Assembly (NCBI GenBank): GCA_028698875.1
Contig: JAQVVR010000011.1
Span: 1 to 32,984 of the forward strand
DNA length: 32,984 nucleotides
Direction: 5' to 3'
DNA from: Candidatus Izemoplasmatales bacterium
Lineage (GTDB): Bacteria; Bacillota_I; Bacilli_A; Izemoplasmatales; Hujiaoplasmataceae
A program made the translations under genes and the position numbers. Numbering within the stretch: the first letter of the stretch is position 1; each line of letters begins with the position of its first letter. The notes under the pieces were generated by a model. It was not told the DNA's origin, searched no databases, and worked only from the letters and a program-made list of their open reading frames with translations. Positions 22,157-31,572 of this stretch are shown one piece after another.

Positions 22157-23320
22157 ATGATTATCGGAATTCCAAAAGAAATTATGCATGGAGAAAACAG
22201 AGTCTCGGCCACTCCCGATACTGTCAAAAAGATGGTAATGGATGGTCACAAAGTAATTGTCCAGACAAGTGCTGGAATTGGATCTTTTTATCACGATGAT
22301 GAGTATGCAGCAGCAGGAGCATCATTAATTGAAGATGCACAAGTAATTTATGATCAAGCACAAGTTATTTTGAAAGTAAAAGAGCCGCAATTTAACACAG
22401 ACCATAACAAACATGAAGTTGATATGATGCATAAAGATCAAGTGTTAATAACATTTATTCATCCTGCTTCCCCTGTTAATCATGTGATGGTTAAAAACCT
22501 TGCCGCTAACGGTATAACTGGCTTGACTTTAGATGGAATCCCCAGAATTAGTCGTGCACAATCTATGGATGCTCTTTCTTCCATGAGCACTTGTGCTGGA
22601 TATAAAGGTATCATCATGGCCGCCGATAGCATCGCTAAATTCATGCCAATGATTGGGTCAGCAGTAGGCATGATAAAACCATCAACAGCATTTGTAATTG
22701 GAACTGGTGTTGCTGGTTTACGAGCTGTCGCAACAGCTAAAAGCTTAGGAGCTGTCGTTTATTCGGCGGATATACGTCCCGAAGCAAATGAACAAGCGGC
22801 ATCATTAGGTGCAAAAATCGTTGAAACTGGTATCCCAGCGGAAATCGCTGTTAGCCCTGATGGCAAACATGCTAATAAGCTTTCGGATAAATGGTTAGAG
22901 ATCGAAAGAGAGAATTTAAAAGATATGGTTGCCAAAGCGGATATCATTTTCTTATCTGCGTTATTACTTGGTAAACAAGCACCGATTATTCTGACCGATG
23001 AAATGGTCAAAACAATGAAACCTGGTTCATGTGTGATCGATATTTCCATTGATCAAGGTGGCAACTGTGCCATCACAACGCCGGGCGAAAAAGAAATAAA
23101 ACATAACGTAATTATTGATGGTTGTAAAAACATTCCTGGAAAATTGCCAACCAGTTCAACATGGATGTTTGCCAATAATATCTATAACCTTCTTAAATAT
23201 CTTGTCAAAAACGATGAAATCAAACTTGATTTCAACGATGAAATAGTATCATCAATCACCGTTTGTCATGATGGAAAGTTAGTTCATGCTGGAGCTTTAG
23301 AAGCAATGGGTCTTAAGTAA
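22157..23320 (+). CDS. pntAA: NAD(P) transhydrogenase subunit alpha part 1 (PntAA)
   Basis: A 387-residue soluble NAD(H)-binding domain I of proton-translocating transhydrogenase. The N-terminus (IGIPKEIMHGENRVSATPDTV) is shared with alanine dehydrogenases. GTGVAGLRAVATAKSLGA is the dinucleotide loop, followed by YSADIRPEANEQAASLGAKIVE, a motif of PntA rather than of alanine dehydrogenase. The next two genes encode the membrane parts, which settles the assignment. The start is ATG at 22157, after ACGGAGG; the longer frame from 22100 lies in the leader. The three-gene arrangement (split alpha) is common outside enterobacteria. The complex uses the proton gradient to make NADPH. Confidence 0.95.
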   Translation: MIIGIPKEIMHGENRVSATPDTVKKMVMDGHKVIVQTSAGIGSFYHDDEYAAAGASLIEDAQVIYDQAQVILKVKEPQFNTDHNKHEVDMMHKDQVLITFIHPASPVNHVMVKNLAANGITGLTLDGIPRISRAQSMDALSSMSTCAGYKGIIMAADSIAKFMPMIGSAVGMIKPSTAFVIGTGVAGLRAVATAKSLGAVVYSADIRPEANEQAASLGAKIVETGIPAEIAVSPDGKHANKLSDKWLEIERENLKDMVAKADIIFLSALLLGKQAPIILTDEMVKTMKPGSCVIDISIDQGGNCAITTPGEKEIKHNVIIDGCKNIPGKLPTSSTWMFANNIYNLLKYLVKNDEIKLDFNDEIVSSITVCHDGKLVHAGALEAMGLK

Positions 23321-23345
23321 ACTATTAAGAAATAAGGAGTATTTT

Positions 23346-23645
23346 ATGGAGTATATTTTGCTTGGTGTATTCGTCGTCGCTACGATTGGCGGATACTTTC
23401 TAATCAATAACGTCCCTTCATTACTTCATACTCCGCTTATGTCGGGGATGAATGCCTTATCCGGTGTATCTGTCATTGGTGCTTTGGTGGCTGTTTCAGT
23501 GGTTCTCAAAGCCAACAACTCAGTGTTTGCCGTGTTAATCGGGGCTATTGCAATCATTGCAGCAATGGTTAATGTTGTTGCCGGGTTTACTGTGACTGAT
23601 CGGATGTTAAAGATGTTCGCCAGAAAGGGGATTAAACATGAATAA
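23346..23645 (+). CDS. pntAB: NAD(P) transhydrogenase subunit alpha part 2 (PntAB)
   Basis: A 99-residue membrane protein with three hydrophobic helices, matching the domain II segment that is fused to PntA in E. coli. Signature segments are VPSLLHTPLMSGMNALSGV (about 24-42) and VVAGFTVTDRMLKMF (about 78-92). AAGGAG lies 7 bases before the ATG. It lies 25 bases after pntAA and overlaps the pntB start by 8 bases. Confidence 0.95.
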   Translation: MEYILLGVFVVATIGGYFLINNVPSLLHTPLMSGMNALSGVSVIGALVAVSVVLKANNSVFAVLIGAIAIIAAMVNVVAGFTVTDRMLKMFARKGIKHE

Positions 23646-25068
23646 TTGCCTTTTTCCGGTGTTTTTATCTATACCCGCTATATCTGACACGGTTTACTAT
23701 TTGATTGCTGCATTTCTGGCAATTGCGGTATTGTTTGGGATCTTTTTAATGAGCAAGGTAAAAAAAGCCCGTTTAGGAAACATCATAAGCGCAATCGCCT
23801 TGACTGCGGGAATCGTTATCACCTTAATAAGGATTGAACTAATTCCGATTTGGGTATTATTTATCTGCCTAGGAATTGGAACAGTACTTGGCTTGTTACT
23901 AGCATTACGAGTAAAAATGATTGAAATGCCGCAAATGGTTGGCTTTCTCAACGGCTTAGGGGGACTTGCATCGGCCATTGTTGGGGCTTATGCGTTGCTT
24001 GGTATTGGTGCTGACCTTGATATGTTCAGTCGTGTATCCGCAACAGTTGCTCTCCAAGTTGGTACTCTTACATTCTTTGGTAGTATGATTGCGGCGGGAA
24101 AACTTCACCGCATATTACCTCAAAAGCCGATTTCATTACCAAAACATCAGTTATGGACGGGATTATCATTTGGATTATGTCTCGTTTTTATCGGACTAGC
24201 ATTTGTTAATGGAATTTCTTTGGTTTTGTTGCTTGTTGGTTCGTTGATTGTAGCCATGATTTTTGGAATCGTCTTCACGATAAAAATCGGTGGAGCTGAT
24301 ATGCCGATTGCCATATCCCTTCTTAATAGTCTGTCTGGCGTTGCAGGAGCGATTTCTGGTTTAGCAATCGGAGAAGTACTGTTAGTTGCTGTTGGTGGCA
24401 TTGTTGGCGCTTCGGGATTGTTTTTAACACAAATAATGTGCAAAGCGATGAATCGAACCCTCTTTGACATTCTTTTGGGGAAATCGAAAAAAGTTGTTCA
24501 AGATGGCAAACCAAAAGGGGAAAAACCGATTATTGATGAAGTCATTGAAGCGAAAATTGATGTTTTGACTATACTTAAAAATGCCAAAAACGTTATTATT
24601 GTTCCTGGATATGGAATGGCTATTGCTCAAGCACAACATTTGGTAAAACAATTAGCTGACTTGCTTGTTAAAAATGGTGCCCAAGTCAGATACGCCATTC
24701 ACCCGGTAGCTGGCAGAATGCCAGGACATATGAATGTTTTATTGGCTGAGGCCGATGTTGATTATGATGACCTTTATGAAATGGATACCCTTAATGATGA
24801 CTTCAAGACCGCCGATCTAACGATTGTAATTGGCGCAAATGATGTTATGAATCCAGCCGCTCGCGAAGCGGAAGGGACGCCGATATATGGAATGCCGATT
24901 TTAAATGTCGATCAGTGCAAGACTATTTTTATCTTTAATTATGATTTGAAACCCGGATATGCCGGTGTCGAAAACCCACTGTATAAACGAAACAATGGGG
25001 TATATATGTTTCTTGGAAATGCAGCAAATACCTTAAAAACTATCGTCGATGATTACACACACAAATAG
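23638..25068 (+). CDS. pntB: NAD(P) transhydrogenase subunit beta (PntB)
   Basis: The 476-residue beta subunit. The N-terminal two thirds carries eight to nine membrane helices (domain II half). The C-terminal third is the NADP(H)-binding domain III, with VIIVPGYGMAIAQAQH, IHPVAGRMPGHMNVLLAEA, VIGANDVMNPAAR and FNYDLKPGYAGVENPL, all hallmarks of PntB. It starts 8 bases inside pntAB and needs no separate promoter. The C-terminal length is complete. It couples hydride transfer from NADH to NADP+ to inward proton flow. Confidence 0.96.
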   Translation: MNNCLFPVFLSIPAISDTVYYLIAAFLAIAVLFGIFLMSKVKKARLGNIISAIALTAGIVITLIRIELIPIWVLFICLGIGTVLGLLLALRVKMIEMPQMVGFLNGLGGLASAIVGAYALLGIGADLDMFSRVSATVALQVGTLTFFGSMIAAGKLHRILPQKPISLPKHQLWTGLSFGLCLVFIGLAFVNGISLVLLLVGSLIVAMIFGIVFTIKIGGADMPIAISLLNSLSGVAGAISGLAIGEVLLVAVGGIVGASGLFLTQIMCKAMNRTLFDILLGKSKKVVQDGKPKGEKPIIDEVIEAKIDVLTILKNAKNVIIVPGYGMAIAQAQHLVKQLADLLVKNGAQVRYAIHPVAGRMPGHMNVLLAEADVDYDDLYEMDTLNDDFKTADLTIVIGANDVMNPAAREAEGTPIYGMPILNVDQCKTIFIFNYDLKPGYAGVENPLYKRNNGVYMFLGNAANTLKTIVDDYTHK

Positions 25069-25084
25069 GTTTTTGCCGAATTTT

Positions 25085-25114
25085 AAAAAGCGTTGTGAAA
25101 ACAGCGCTTTTTTT
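25085..25114 (+). terminator. Terminator of the pnt operon
   Basis: AAAAAGCGTTGT (25085-25096) pairs with ACAGCGCTTTTT (25101-25112) with one G-U pair and a GAAA loop, in a seven-T run. Confidence 0.92.
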
Positions 25115-25258
25115 ATTAGCACGAAAACAATGACATATTCATCAATGTAAATAAATGATTGAAAATCCCGATTACGGGCCATTATTTTGCATAGATTAAT
25201 CACTTTTGGTTAATGTAGAGATGGATGGTTCCTAAAGGCGGGTTTTTACAAATATTCC
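25115..25258. other. Unexplained 144-base intergenic stretch before tRNA-Gly
   Basis: There is no coding frame of note. A small hairpin CCCG-ATTA-CGGG lies at about 25168-25179, and CGGGTTTTT near 25239 could pair instead with the upstream AAAATCCCG with one mismatch. TTAATCAC and GGTTAATG also face each other. A small RNA or decayed leader is possible, but nothing is firmly supported. Confidence 0.3.
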
Positions 25259-25288
25259 TTGACACCAGACGAACCGGTATGATAAAAT
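25259..25288 (+). promoter_or_regulatory. Promoter of tRNA-Gly
   Basis: Consensus TTGACA (25259-25264), an 18-base spacer and TAAAAT (25283-25288) preceded by TGA. Confidence 0.85.
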
Positions 25289-25317
25289 CATACTGCAATT
25301 CAAGATGATAACATAAT

Positions 25318-25392
25318 GCAGGTGTAGTATAACGGTTATTATGTCAGCTTGCCATGCTGAAGATGGGGGTTCGATTCCCCTCGCTTGCTCCA
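25318..25392 (+). tRNA. tRNA-Gly (anticodon GCC)
   Basis: Acceptor GCAGGTG (25318-25324) pairs with CGCTTGC (25382-25388) through two G-U pairs (4-69 and 6-67). The anticodon stem TCAGC/GCTGA encloses TTGCCAT, giving GCC (25351-25353). The T arm is GGGGG-TTCGATT-CCCCT with a wobble at its end. U73 suits tRNA-Gly. CCA is encoded (25390-25392). Confidence 0.93.
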
Positions 25393-25403
25393 AAGGTAAT
25401 TAG

Positions 25404-25426
25404 GCCACCAAATTGGTGGCTTTTTT
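25404..25426 (+). terminator. Terminator after tRNA-Gly
   Basis: GCCACC (25404-25409) pairs with GGTGGC (25415-25420) around AAATT, then six T. Confidence 0.9.
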
Positions 25427-25487
25427 ATATGATGAGTAATATCCGTTATTATTGGCAATTAATTAAGCATCTTAAGATGGAATTTTA

Positions 25488-25516
25488 TTTACAAATTCAT
25501 TTCTTTAAGGTACAAT
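25488..25516 (+). promoter_or_regulatory. Promoter of guaBA
   Basis: TTTACA (25488-25493), a 17-base spacer and TACAAT (25511-25516). Expected transcription start is near 25523, at the aptamer. Confidence 0.85.
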
Positions 25517-25525
25517 ACAAGAAAA

Positions 25526-27151
<1,626 letters not shown>

Positions 27152-27163
27152 ATGAGGTCGTCT

Positions 27164-28699
27164 ATGGCTATTGATCAGATTCTTGTATTGGATTTTGGAA
27201 GTCAATATAATCAATTAATCATTCGTCGCTTTCGCGAAATGGGAGTTTATAGTGAATTAGCACCATATGATATCAGTGCAAAGACAATTCGCCAAAACCC
27301 CAAAATTAAGGGTCTCGTTTTATCTGGAGGACCGCATTCGGTTTATGAGGATGGAGCTTTTGCTGGTGATCCCCAAATATTGGAACTCGGAATCCCCATT
27401 TTGGGAATTTGCTATGGGATGCACTGGATTGCGATTCGATCAAATGGGGAAATTAAAGCGTCATTAACTCGTGAGTATGGGGCACAAAAAGTGATTATTA
27501 AGGAACAGACCGAGTTGCTTGATGATATTTCAGAATTAGCTAATGTATGGATGAGTCATGGCGATTTTTTAGCAAAGGTTCCTGATGAGTTTCGGTTGGT
27601 TGCATCATCGCAAAGTGGTATGCCAGCGATTATTTGTCACAAGCAACTACCAATCTATGGTGTCCAATTTCATCCCGAAGTTGGACACACGGATCATGGA
27701 AATGAAATACTAAAAAACTTTGCTCATAAAATATGCCACGCTAAATCAGAGTGGAATATGGATCACTATATTGAAACCCAGATTGAGCAAATTAGACAAA
27801 CAGTCGGTTCCGAATCGGTATTGATGGCAGTTTCGGGTGGGGTTGACTCCAGCGTCGCTGCGGTTTTAATTCACAAAGCCATTGGCAATCAACTGACATG
27901 TATGTTTATTGACCATGGATTGATGCGTAAAAATGAGGCAGAAGATGTAGTCAATATGTTTAAAAAGGTATTGGATATAAAACTTAATTGGATAAATGCT
28001 AAGGATCGATTTTTAGAGAAATTAACTGGTGTTGTTGATCCGGAGCAAAAACGAAAGATTATAGGAAATGAATTTATTGCGGTTTTCACCGATGAAGCAT
28101 TAAAAATAGGCGATTTTGCTTTTTTAGGACAGGGAACTATTTACGCTGATGTTATTGAATCGGGGACGAAAACCGCAGCGACAATCAAAAGCCATCATAA
28201 TGTTGGTGGATTACCGAAAACAATGAAATTTAAACTTATTGAACCATTAAACAAACTATTTAAAGATGAAGTCAGAAAACTTGGTATCGCTTTGGGAATT
28301 CCAAAAGCACAAGTCAACCGAATTCCTTTTCCCGGTCCTGGACTGGCCATAAGGATTTTGGGTTCCGTCAATGAGGAAAGACTTATGATTGTTCGTGAAA
28401 GTGATGCCATTCTTCAAGAGGAAATCTTAAGAGCAGGGTTAAACAATCAAATATGGCAGTATTTCACTATTCTTCTCGGCGTAAAAAGCGTCGGTGTGAT
28501 GGGTGATAAACGCACATATTGTGAAACCGTTGCTATTAGGGCTGTCACAAGTCAGGATGGAATGACAGCCGATTGGGCTAAAATTCCTTACGATGTTCTC
28601 GATATCATAAGTCGACGAATTGTCAATGAAATTCCCGGAGTCAATCGAGTTGTATACGATATCACTTCCAAACCGCCTTCAACAATCGAATGGGAGTAA
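27164..28699 (+). CDS. guaA: GMP synthase (glutamine-hydrolysing)
   Basis: A 511-residue enzyme that aminates XMP to GMP using glutamine and ATP. The class I amidotransferase domain has nucleophile Cys83 in GICYG and H170 and E172 in GVQFHPE. The ATP pyrophosphatase domain has the PP-loop SGGVDSS (224-230). The C-terminal dimerisation domain ends with the usual PPSTIEWE. The start is ATG at 27164, 5 bases after GAGGT (27154-27158); the ATG at 27152 begins right after the guaB stop and has no room for an RBS. It is the second gene of guaBA. Within the amidotransferase, GMHW replaces the more usual GMQ after GICY. Confidence 0.96.
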   Translation: MAIDQILVLDFGSQYNQLIIRRFREMGVYSELAPYDISAKTIRQNPKIKGLVLSGGPHSVYEDGAFAGDPQILELGIPILGICYGMHWIAIRSNGEIKASLTREYGAQKVIIKEQTELLDDISELANVWMSHGDFLAKVPDEFRLVASSQSGMPAIICHKQLPIYGVQFHPEVGHTDHGNEILKNFAHKICHAKSEWNMDHYIETQIEQIRQTVGSESVLMAVSGGVDSSVAAVLIHKAIGNQLTCMFIDHGLMRKNEAEDVVNMFKKVLDIKLNWINAKDRFLEKLTGVVDPEQKRKIIGNEFIAVFTDEALKIGDFAFLGQGTIYADVIESGTKTAATIKSHHNVGGLPKTMKFKLIEPLNKLFKDEVRKLGIALGIPKAQVNRIPFPGPGLAIRILGSVNEERLMIVRESDAILQEEILRAGLNNQIWQYFTILLGVKSVGVMGDKRTYCETVAIRAVTSQDGMTADWAKIPYDVLDIISRRIVNEIPGVNRVVYDITSKPPSTIEWE

Positions 28700-28719
28700 G
28701 TGAAAATCTTATATTGTAG

Positions 28720-28741
28720 CCGTCACAATTGTGGCGGTTTT
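28720..28741 (+). terminator. Terminator of guaBA
   Basis: CCGTCAC (28720-28726) pairs with GTGGCGG (28731-28737) with one G-U pair around AATT, then TTTT. Confidence 0.8.
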
Positions 28742-28743
28742 CA

Positions 28744-28772
28744 TTTACGGAATGATGACAAAATGATATAAT
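28744..28772 (+). promoter_or_regulatory. Promoter of the adenosyltransferase gene
   Basis: TTTACG (28744-28749), a 17-base spacer and TATAAT (28767-28772) preceded by TGA. It overlaps the end of the guaBA terminator. Confidence 0.8.
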
Positions 28773-28803
28773 TTAACTATGTCAACCAGTCATGAGGGAA
28801 AAT

Positions 28804-29334
28804 ATGAAAATAACAAATATTAAGCAGATAACTACTGAAACGGGAGATAAGGGATATACTCGCAATTTGGCAAATGAAGTTATTTTAAAGGATGATCCAT
28901 TATTTGCAATATTAGGCACAATGGATGAACTAAGTTCTGTTCTTGGAGTAGTATATCATCATAGCCATTTAGAATTCATCAAAACAATTCAGAAAACAAT
29001 GCAAACGATTAATACTGGATTAGCTTTTAATCCAGATTCCCAAATAAAACTACCGACGTCGTGGGAAAGTTTCTCCGAAAAGGACGTCGTATTTATTGAA
29101 AAGGAAGAACAACGATTGTTAGACAAAAAACCCATTGAAGCGGTATTTTCGCTTCCGGGCAGCGAAGGAACAGAAGCGGGAGCATATTTTGATTGGGCAA
29201 GAACGGTTTGTCGTCGTGCGGAACGAGAGATGGTTCATTACGTGCAAGTGTCGGGACGTACTGATCTGCAAGTGGCACTTAAATACATCAACCGACTAAG
29301 TGATTTGCTTTTTATAATTGCTAAAAACGCATGA
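28804..29334 (+). CDS. Cob(I)alamin adenosyltransferase (PduO/MMAB type)
   Basis: A 176-residue ATP:cob(I)alamin adenosyltransferase of the PduO type, which makes coenzyme B12. The N-terminal ATP-binding motif is TTETGDKGYT (about 8-17), followed by KDDPLFAILGTMDELSSVLG (about 28-47). The C-terminal signature is VCRRAEREMVHY (about 139-150) and YINRLSDLLFIIAK (about 161-174). All core residues of the family are present. The start is ATG at 28804, 6 bases after GAGG, which lies in the alternative start at 28792. The gene stands alone; no B12-dependent enzyme or cobalamin riboswitch is near. It suggests that the cell salvages corrinoids for a B12-dependent enzyme encoded elsewhere. Confidence 0.92.
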   Translation: MKITNIKQITTETGDKGYTRNLANEVILKDDPLFAILGTMDELSSVLGVVYHHSHLEFIKTIQKTMQTINTGLAFNPDSQIKLPTSWESFSEKDVVFIEKEEQRLLDKKPIEAVFSLPGSEGTEAGAYFDWARTVCRRAEREMVHYVQVSGRTDLQVALKYINRLSDLLFIIAKNA

Positions 29335-29375
29335 GTAAAATGTAAAATATTTTTCTTTCTGATACTAAATATTGC

Positions 29376-29403
29376 TTGTAAAGCCTTTATATTATTGTAT
29401 AAT
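29376..29403 (+). promoter_or_regulatory. Promoter of tRNA-Val
   Basis: TTGTAA (29376-29381), a 16-base spacer and TATAAT (29398-29403). Confidence 0.85.
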
Positions 29404-29416
29404 ATTCATTGTGGAT

Positions 29417-29491
29417 GGAGTCATAGCTCAGTGGGAGAGCACTAGTTTGACGTACTAGGGGTCGTGGGTTCGAGCCCCTCTGACTCCACCA
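29417..29491 (+). tRNA. tRNA-Val (anticodon GAC)
   Basis: Acceptor GGAGTCA (29417-29423) pairs perfectly with TGACTCC (29481-29487). The anticodon stem CTAGT/ACTAG encloses TTGACGT, giving GAC (29449-29451). The T stem GTGGG/CCCTC carries a U-U mismatch at its second pair. A73 and an encoded CCA (29489-29491) complete it. Confidence 0.94.
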
Positions 29492-29535
29492 TTTAATTAT
29501 ATCTACTCTTTCTTAATACTGACAGAGTACATTCT

Positions 29536-29559
29536 AAACGCGATTAGGTCGCGTTTTTT
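29536..29559 (+). terminator. Terminator after tRNA-Val
   Basis: AAACGCGA (29536-29543) pairs with TCGCGTTT (29549-29556) around TTAGG, in a six-T run. Confidence 0.9.
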
Positions 29560-29640
29560 GTTGGATATAAACGATGTTTGTTTGCTATTGTAATAAAAGC
29601 ATGAATTTCACAAATAAAGAGGTCCGTAATCGTTAATTTT

Positions 29641-29649
29641 TGATATAAT
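29641..29649 (+). promoter_or_regulatory. Extended -10 promoter of the small lipoprotein gene
   Basis: TGATATAAT with no usable -35, 46 bases before the start codon. Confidence 0.55.
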
Positions 29650-29694
29650 TAAATGGATAATAAATATTATACAAATGGAAGGAACAAAAAAACG

Positions 29695-30105
29695 ATGCTC
29701 AACAAAAAATTACTCCTATGTTTCACCATTTCATTACTTTTTTTTATGATATCAGGTTGTGTCTATATGAACCGTGTTTTTGCATTTGATAGTACGGAAA
29801 TCGAGAAAATAACGATAAACGACTTTGAAATAACTGATGCGGAGACAATCGCTGAGATTGCGGCGATGTTTGCCAAAATTAGTGGAAATAAAATCGATGG
29901 CACTACCAACGAGAGAACTTATCAATATGATTTTCAATGTTATGATGCTGAAAATCATATTGTCCAGTACTTTCTTTGCGATGATAATGGAACTTTATTC
30001 AAACCGGGAAACTATAATGATCCCGATATTTTTGGACTCAACTATTACTACTCAGGGCATCTAAATTACGAAGATTTACAACGAATATTAGAAATAATTG
30101 GATAA
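29695..30105 (+). CDS. Small predicted lipoprotein of unknown function
   Basis: A 136-residue exported protein. Residues 1-21 are a signal peptide (basic start MLNKK, then a hydrophobic core) ending in the lipobox MISGC, with acylated Cys22. The mature part is acidic and mixed alpha/beta, with the segments EIEKITINDFEITDAETI (about 38-55) and, near the end, YEDLQRILEIIG. I recognise no family. Two further Cys (83 and 96 region) might form a disulfide outside the cell. The start is ATG at 29695, because the longer frame from 29653 would bury the signal peptide and GGAAGGAA lies at 29677-29684. It is a single gene with its own promoter and terminator. Confidence 0.75.
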   Translation: MLNKKLLLCFTISLLFFMISGCVYMNRVFAFDSTEIEKITINDFEITDAETIAEIAAMFAKISGNKIDGTTNERTYQYDFQCYDAENHIVQYFLCDDNGTLFKPGNYNDPDIFGLNYYYSGHLNYEDLQRILEIIG

Positions 30106-30131
30106 ATCAAAATCAGAAAAATACTATGATT

Positions 30132-30161
30132 AAACCACTCCTTTTTAAGGTGTGGTTTTTT
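30132..30161 (+). terminator. Terminator after the small lipoprotein gene
   Basis: AAACCAC (30132-30138) plus CCTT (30140-30143) pair with AAGG (30147-30150) plus GTGGTTT (30152-30158), with one T-T mismatch and a TTT loop, in a six-T run. Confidence 0.88.
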
Positions 30162-30230
30162 AAATTTTGACGTTTTTATTTTATCTAATTACTTATTCAT
30201 TCTTTTAGTAAATAATATCTTGATTTTGGG

Positions 30231-30259
30231 TTGACAAAGAAAACTATCGGGGGTAGAAT
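30231..30259 (+). promoter_or_regulatory. Strong promoter of the amidohydrolase-transporter operon
   Basis: Perfect TTGACA (30231-30236), a 17-base spacer and TAGAAT (30254-30259). Among the best -35 boxes in the window, which suits a gene that is held back downstream by a regulated leader. Confidence 0.85.
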
Positions 30260-30265
30260 AAATTT

Positions 30266-30386
30266 AAAATATACAATCAATGGTATTGCCTTTAGTTGGC
30301 GAACTTTCGCGCTCAAACCTTTTTCTTCAGTTGAATAATCATTCTTGAGTCATTGTTTTTTATCTTGACTAATTTAATAACTTTTT
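30266..30386 (+). promoter_or_regulatory. Orphan structured leader upstream of the amidohydrolase gene
   Basis: About 120 bases between the expected start of transcription and the RBS. P1 CAATG (30278-30282) can pair with CATTG (30351-30355), which is followed by six T. Inside it lie a hairpin GCGA-ACTT-TCGC (30299-30310), directly followed by GCTCAA (30311-30316) pairing with TTGAGT (30345-30350), and an inner hairpin GAAT-AATC-ATTC (30333-30344). Adjacent helices stack as in a multi-way junction closed by a terminator-like helix. It matches no riboswitch class I can recall. The helices are short in AT-rich DNA, so chance is a real alternative. Confidence 0.4.
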
Positions 30387-30399
30387 GGAGGGCAAAAGC

Positions 30400-31533
30400 A
30401 TGTTTGAAAACATTAAGCTAATTGACTGTCATATCCATTATTCATTGCCCGTAGATCCTCAAGAAATAATCGATGTTATGCAAATAACCAATACTGACTG
30501 GGCTAATTTAGTAGTTGTACCCCACAGACAAAGAATTTCATCAATTCCAGATGCTTTAATGGTCAAAAACATGTTTCCTAAGAAAATTTCTGTTTTTGGC
30601 TGCCTTGATGTAACTCAATACTTTATTCATCCCAAAAATCTTGGTAAGCATTTTGTTAAATATACAAAACGGATGATTGCATGCGGTTGTGATGGAATAA
30701 AAATGATTGAAGGTAAACCGCAAATGCGAAACACAATTCCGATTCCTGATTTTGATAATCAGGTTTGGGATCCGTTTTGGGAATATGCTGAAACCAGTGG
30801 ACTACCGATTCTTTGGCATGTAAATGATCCGGAGGAATTTTGGGATTTACAACGGATCCCATCATGGGCCAAGGAACGTGGCTGGTTTTACGATGAAACC
30901 GTCATAAATAATGAAGTTCAATATAAACAAATCGAAAACGTTTTGGCAAAATATCCGCATTTAAAAATTGTATTTGCCCATTTTTTCTTTATGTCAGCAC
31001 AATTGCCACGACTGTCGAAACTGCTGGATCAATATCCATCGGTTTTAATTGATTTGACACCGGGTATTGAAATGTATATTAATTTATCAAAACACCAATC
31101 TGAATCAAAGGCCTTTTTTGAAAAATATCAGGATCGGATTATGTATGGAACCGATATCGGTGCTCGGAGTATTTTAAGTGATTCGGTATCGCATATTGAT
31201 CAAAACGAAAGTATCCGCCGATCAGAGATTGTAAAAATGTTTATCTCTGACGAAAAAGAATTTTTAATTCATGCAGATGGAAACTTTCTGATTGGGACCG
31301 ATGATTTCCTATTACGTGGTTTAGGATTGGAAGCAGAAATTCAAAAAAAGATTTTTGTTGATAATTTCCTTCGTTTCATTGATGGAAAGATCAATTCTGT
31401 GACCCCGAAAAAGGTTATTAAAGAATGTCATCGTATCAAGATGATGATAAGAATCATGTCAATGTTTGATAAGGAAATTATTGCGGATTTTTCTTGCCTT
31501 AAGCAAGTTGAAGGATATTTTAAAAACCAATAG
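30400..31533 (+). CDS. Metal-dependent amidohydrolase (Amidohydro_2 family)
   Basis: A 377-residue TIM-barrel hydrolase of the amidohydrolase superfamily. The metal site is complete: H11-x-H13 in LIDCHIHYS, Lys101 in GCDGIKMIEG, His140 in ILWHVND, His194 in IVFAHFFF and Asp252 in MYGTDIG. Members hydrolyse or decarboxylate small cyclic or aromatic substrates; which one cannot be told here. A C-terminal extension of about 80 residues after the barrel (DNFLRF...) completes the protein. The start is ATG at 30400, 7 bases after GGAGGG (30387-30392), which overlaps the alternative TTG at 30385. It is co-transcribed with a GPH transporter 39 bases downstream, so the substrate may be a sugar-like or glycoside compound or its breakdown product. 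Confidence 0.85.
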   Translation: MFENIKLIDCHIHYSLPVDPQEIIDVMQITNTDWANLVVVPHRQRISSIPDALMVKNMFPKKISVFGCLDVTQYFIHPKNLGKHFVKYTKRMIACGCDGIKMIEGKPQMRNTIPIPDFDNQVWDPFWEYAETSGLPILWHVNDPEEFWDLQRIPSWAKERGWFYDETVINNEVQYKQIENVLAKYPHLKIVFAHFFFMSAQLPRLSKLLDQYPSVLIDLTPGIEMYINLSKHQSESKAFFEKYQDRIMYGTDIGARSILSDSVSHIDQNESIRRSEIVKMFISDEKEFLIHADGNFLIGTDDFLLRGLGLEAEIQKKIFVDNFLRFIDGKINSVTPKKVIKECHRIKMMIRIMSMFDKEIIADFSCLKQVEGYFKNQ

Positions 31534-31572
31534 CCACAAAGTAATAAAAATATAAATTATAAGGAGAAACAT

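Noticed and set aside
22157-23320. Alanine dehydrogenase
   Set aside because: The N-terminus is shared, but the ADIRPEANEQAASLGA motif and the pntAB-pntB neighbours identify a transhydrogenase subunit.
25318-25426. T-box leader (tRNA-like element upstream of a biosynthetic operon)
   Set aside because: The element is a complete tRNA with CCA and its own terminator, and guaB has a separate promoter.
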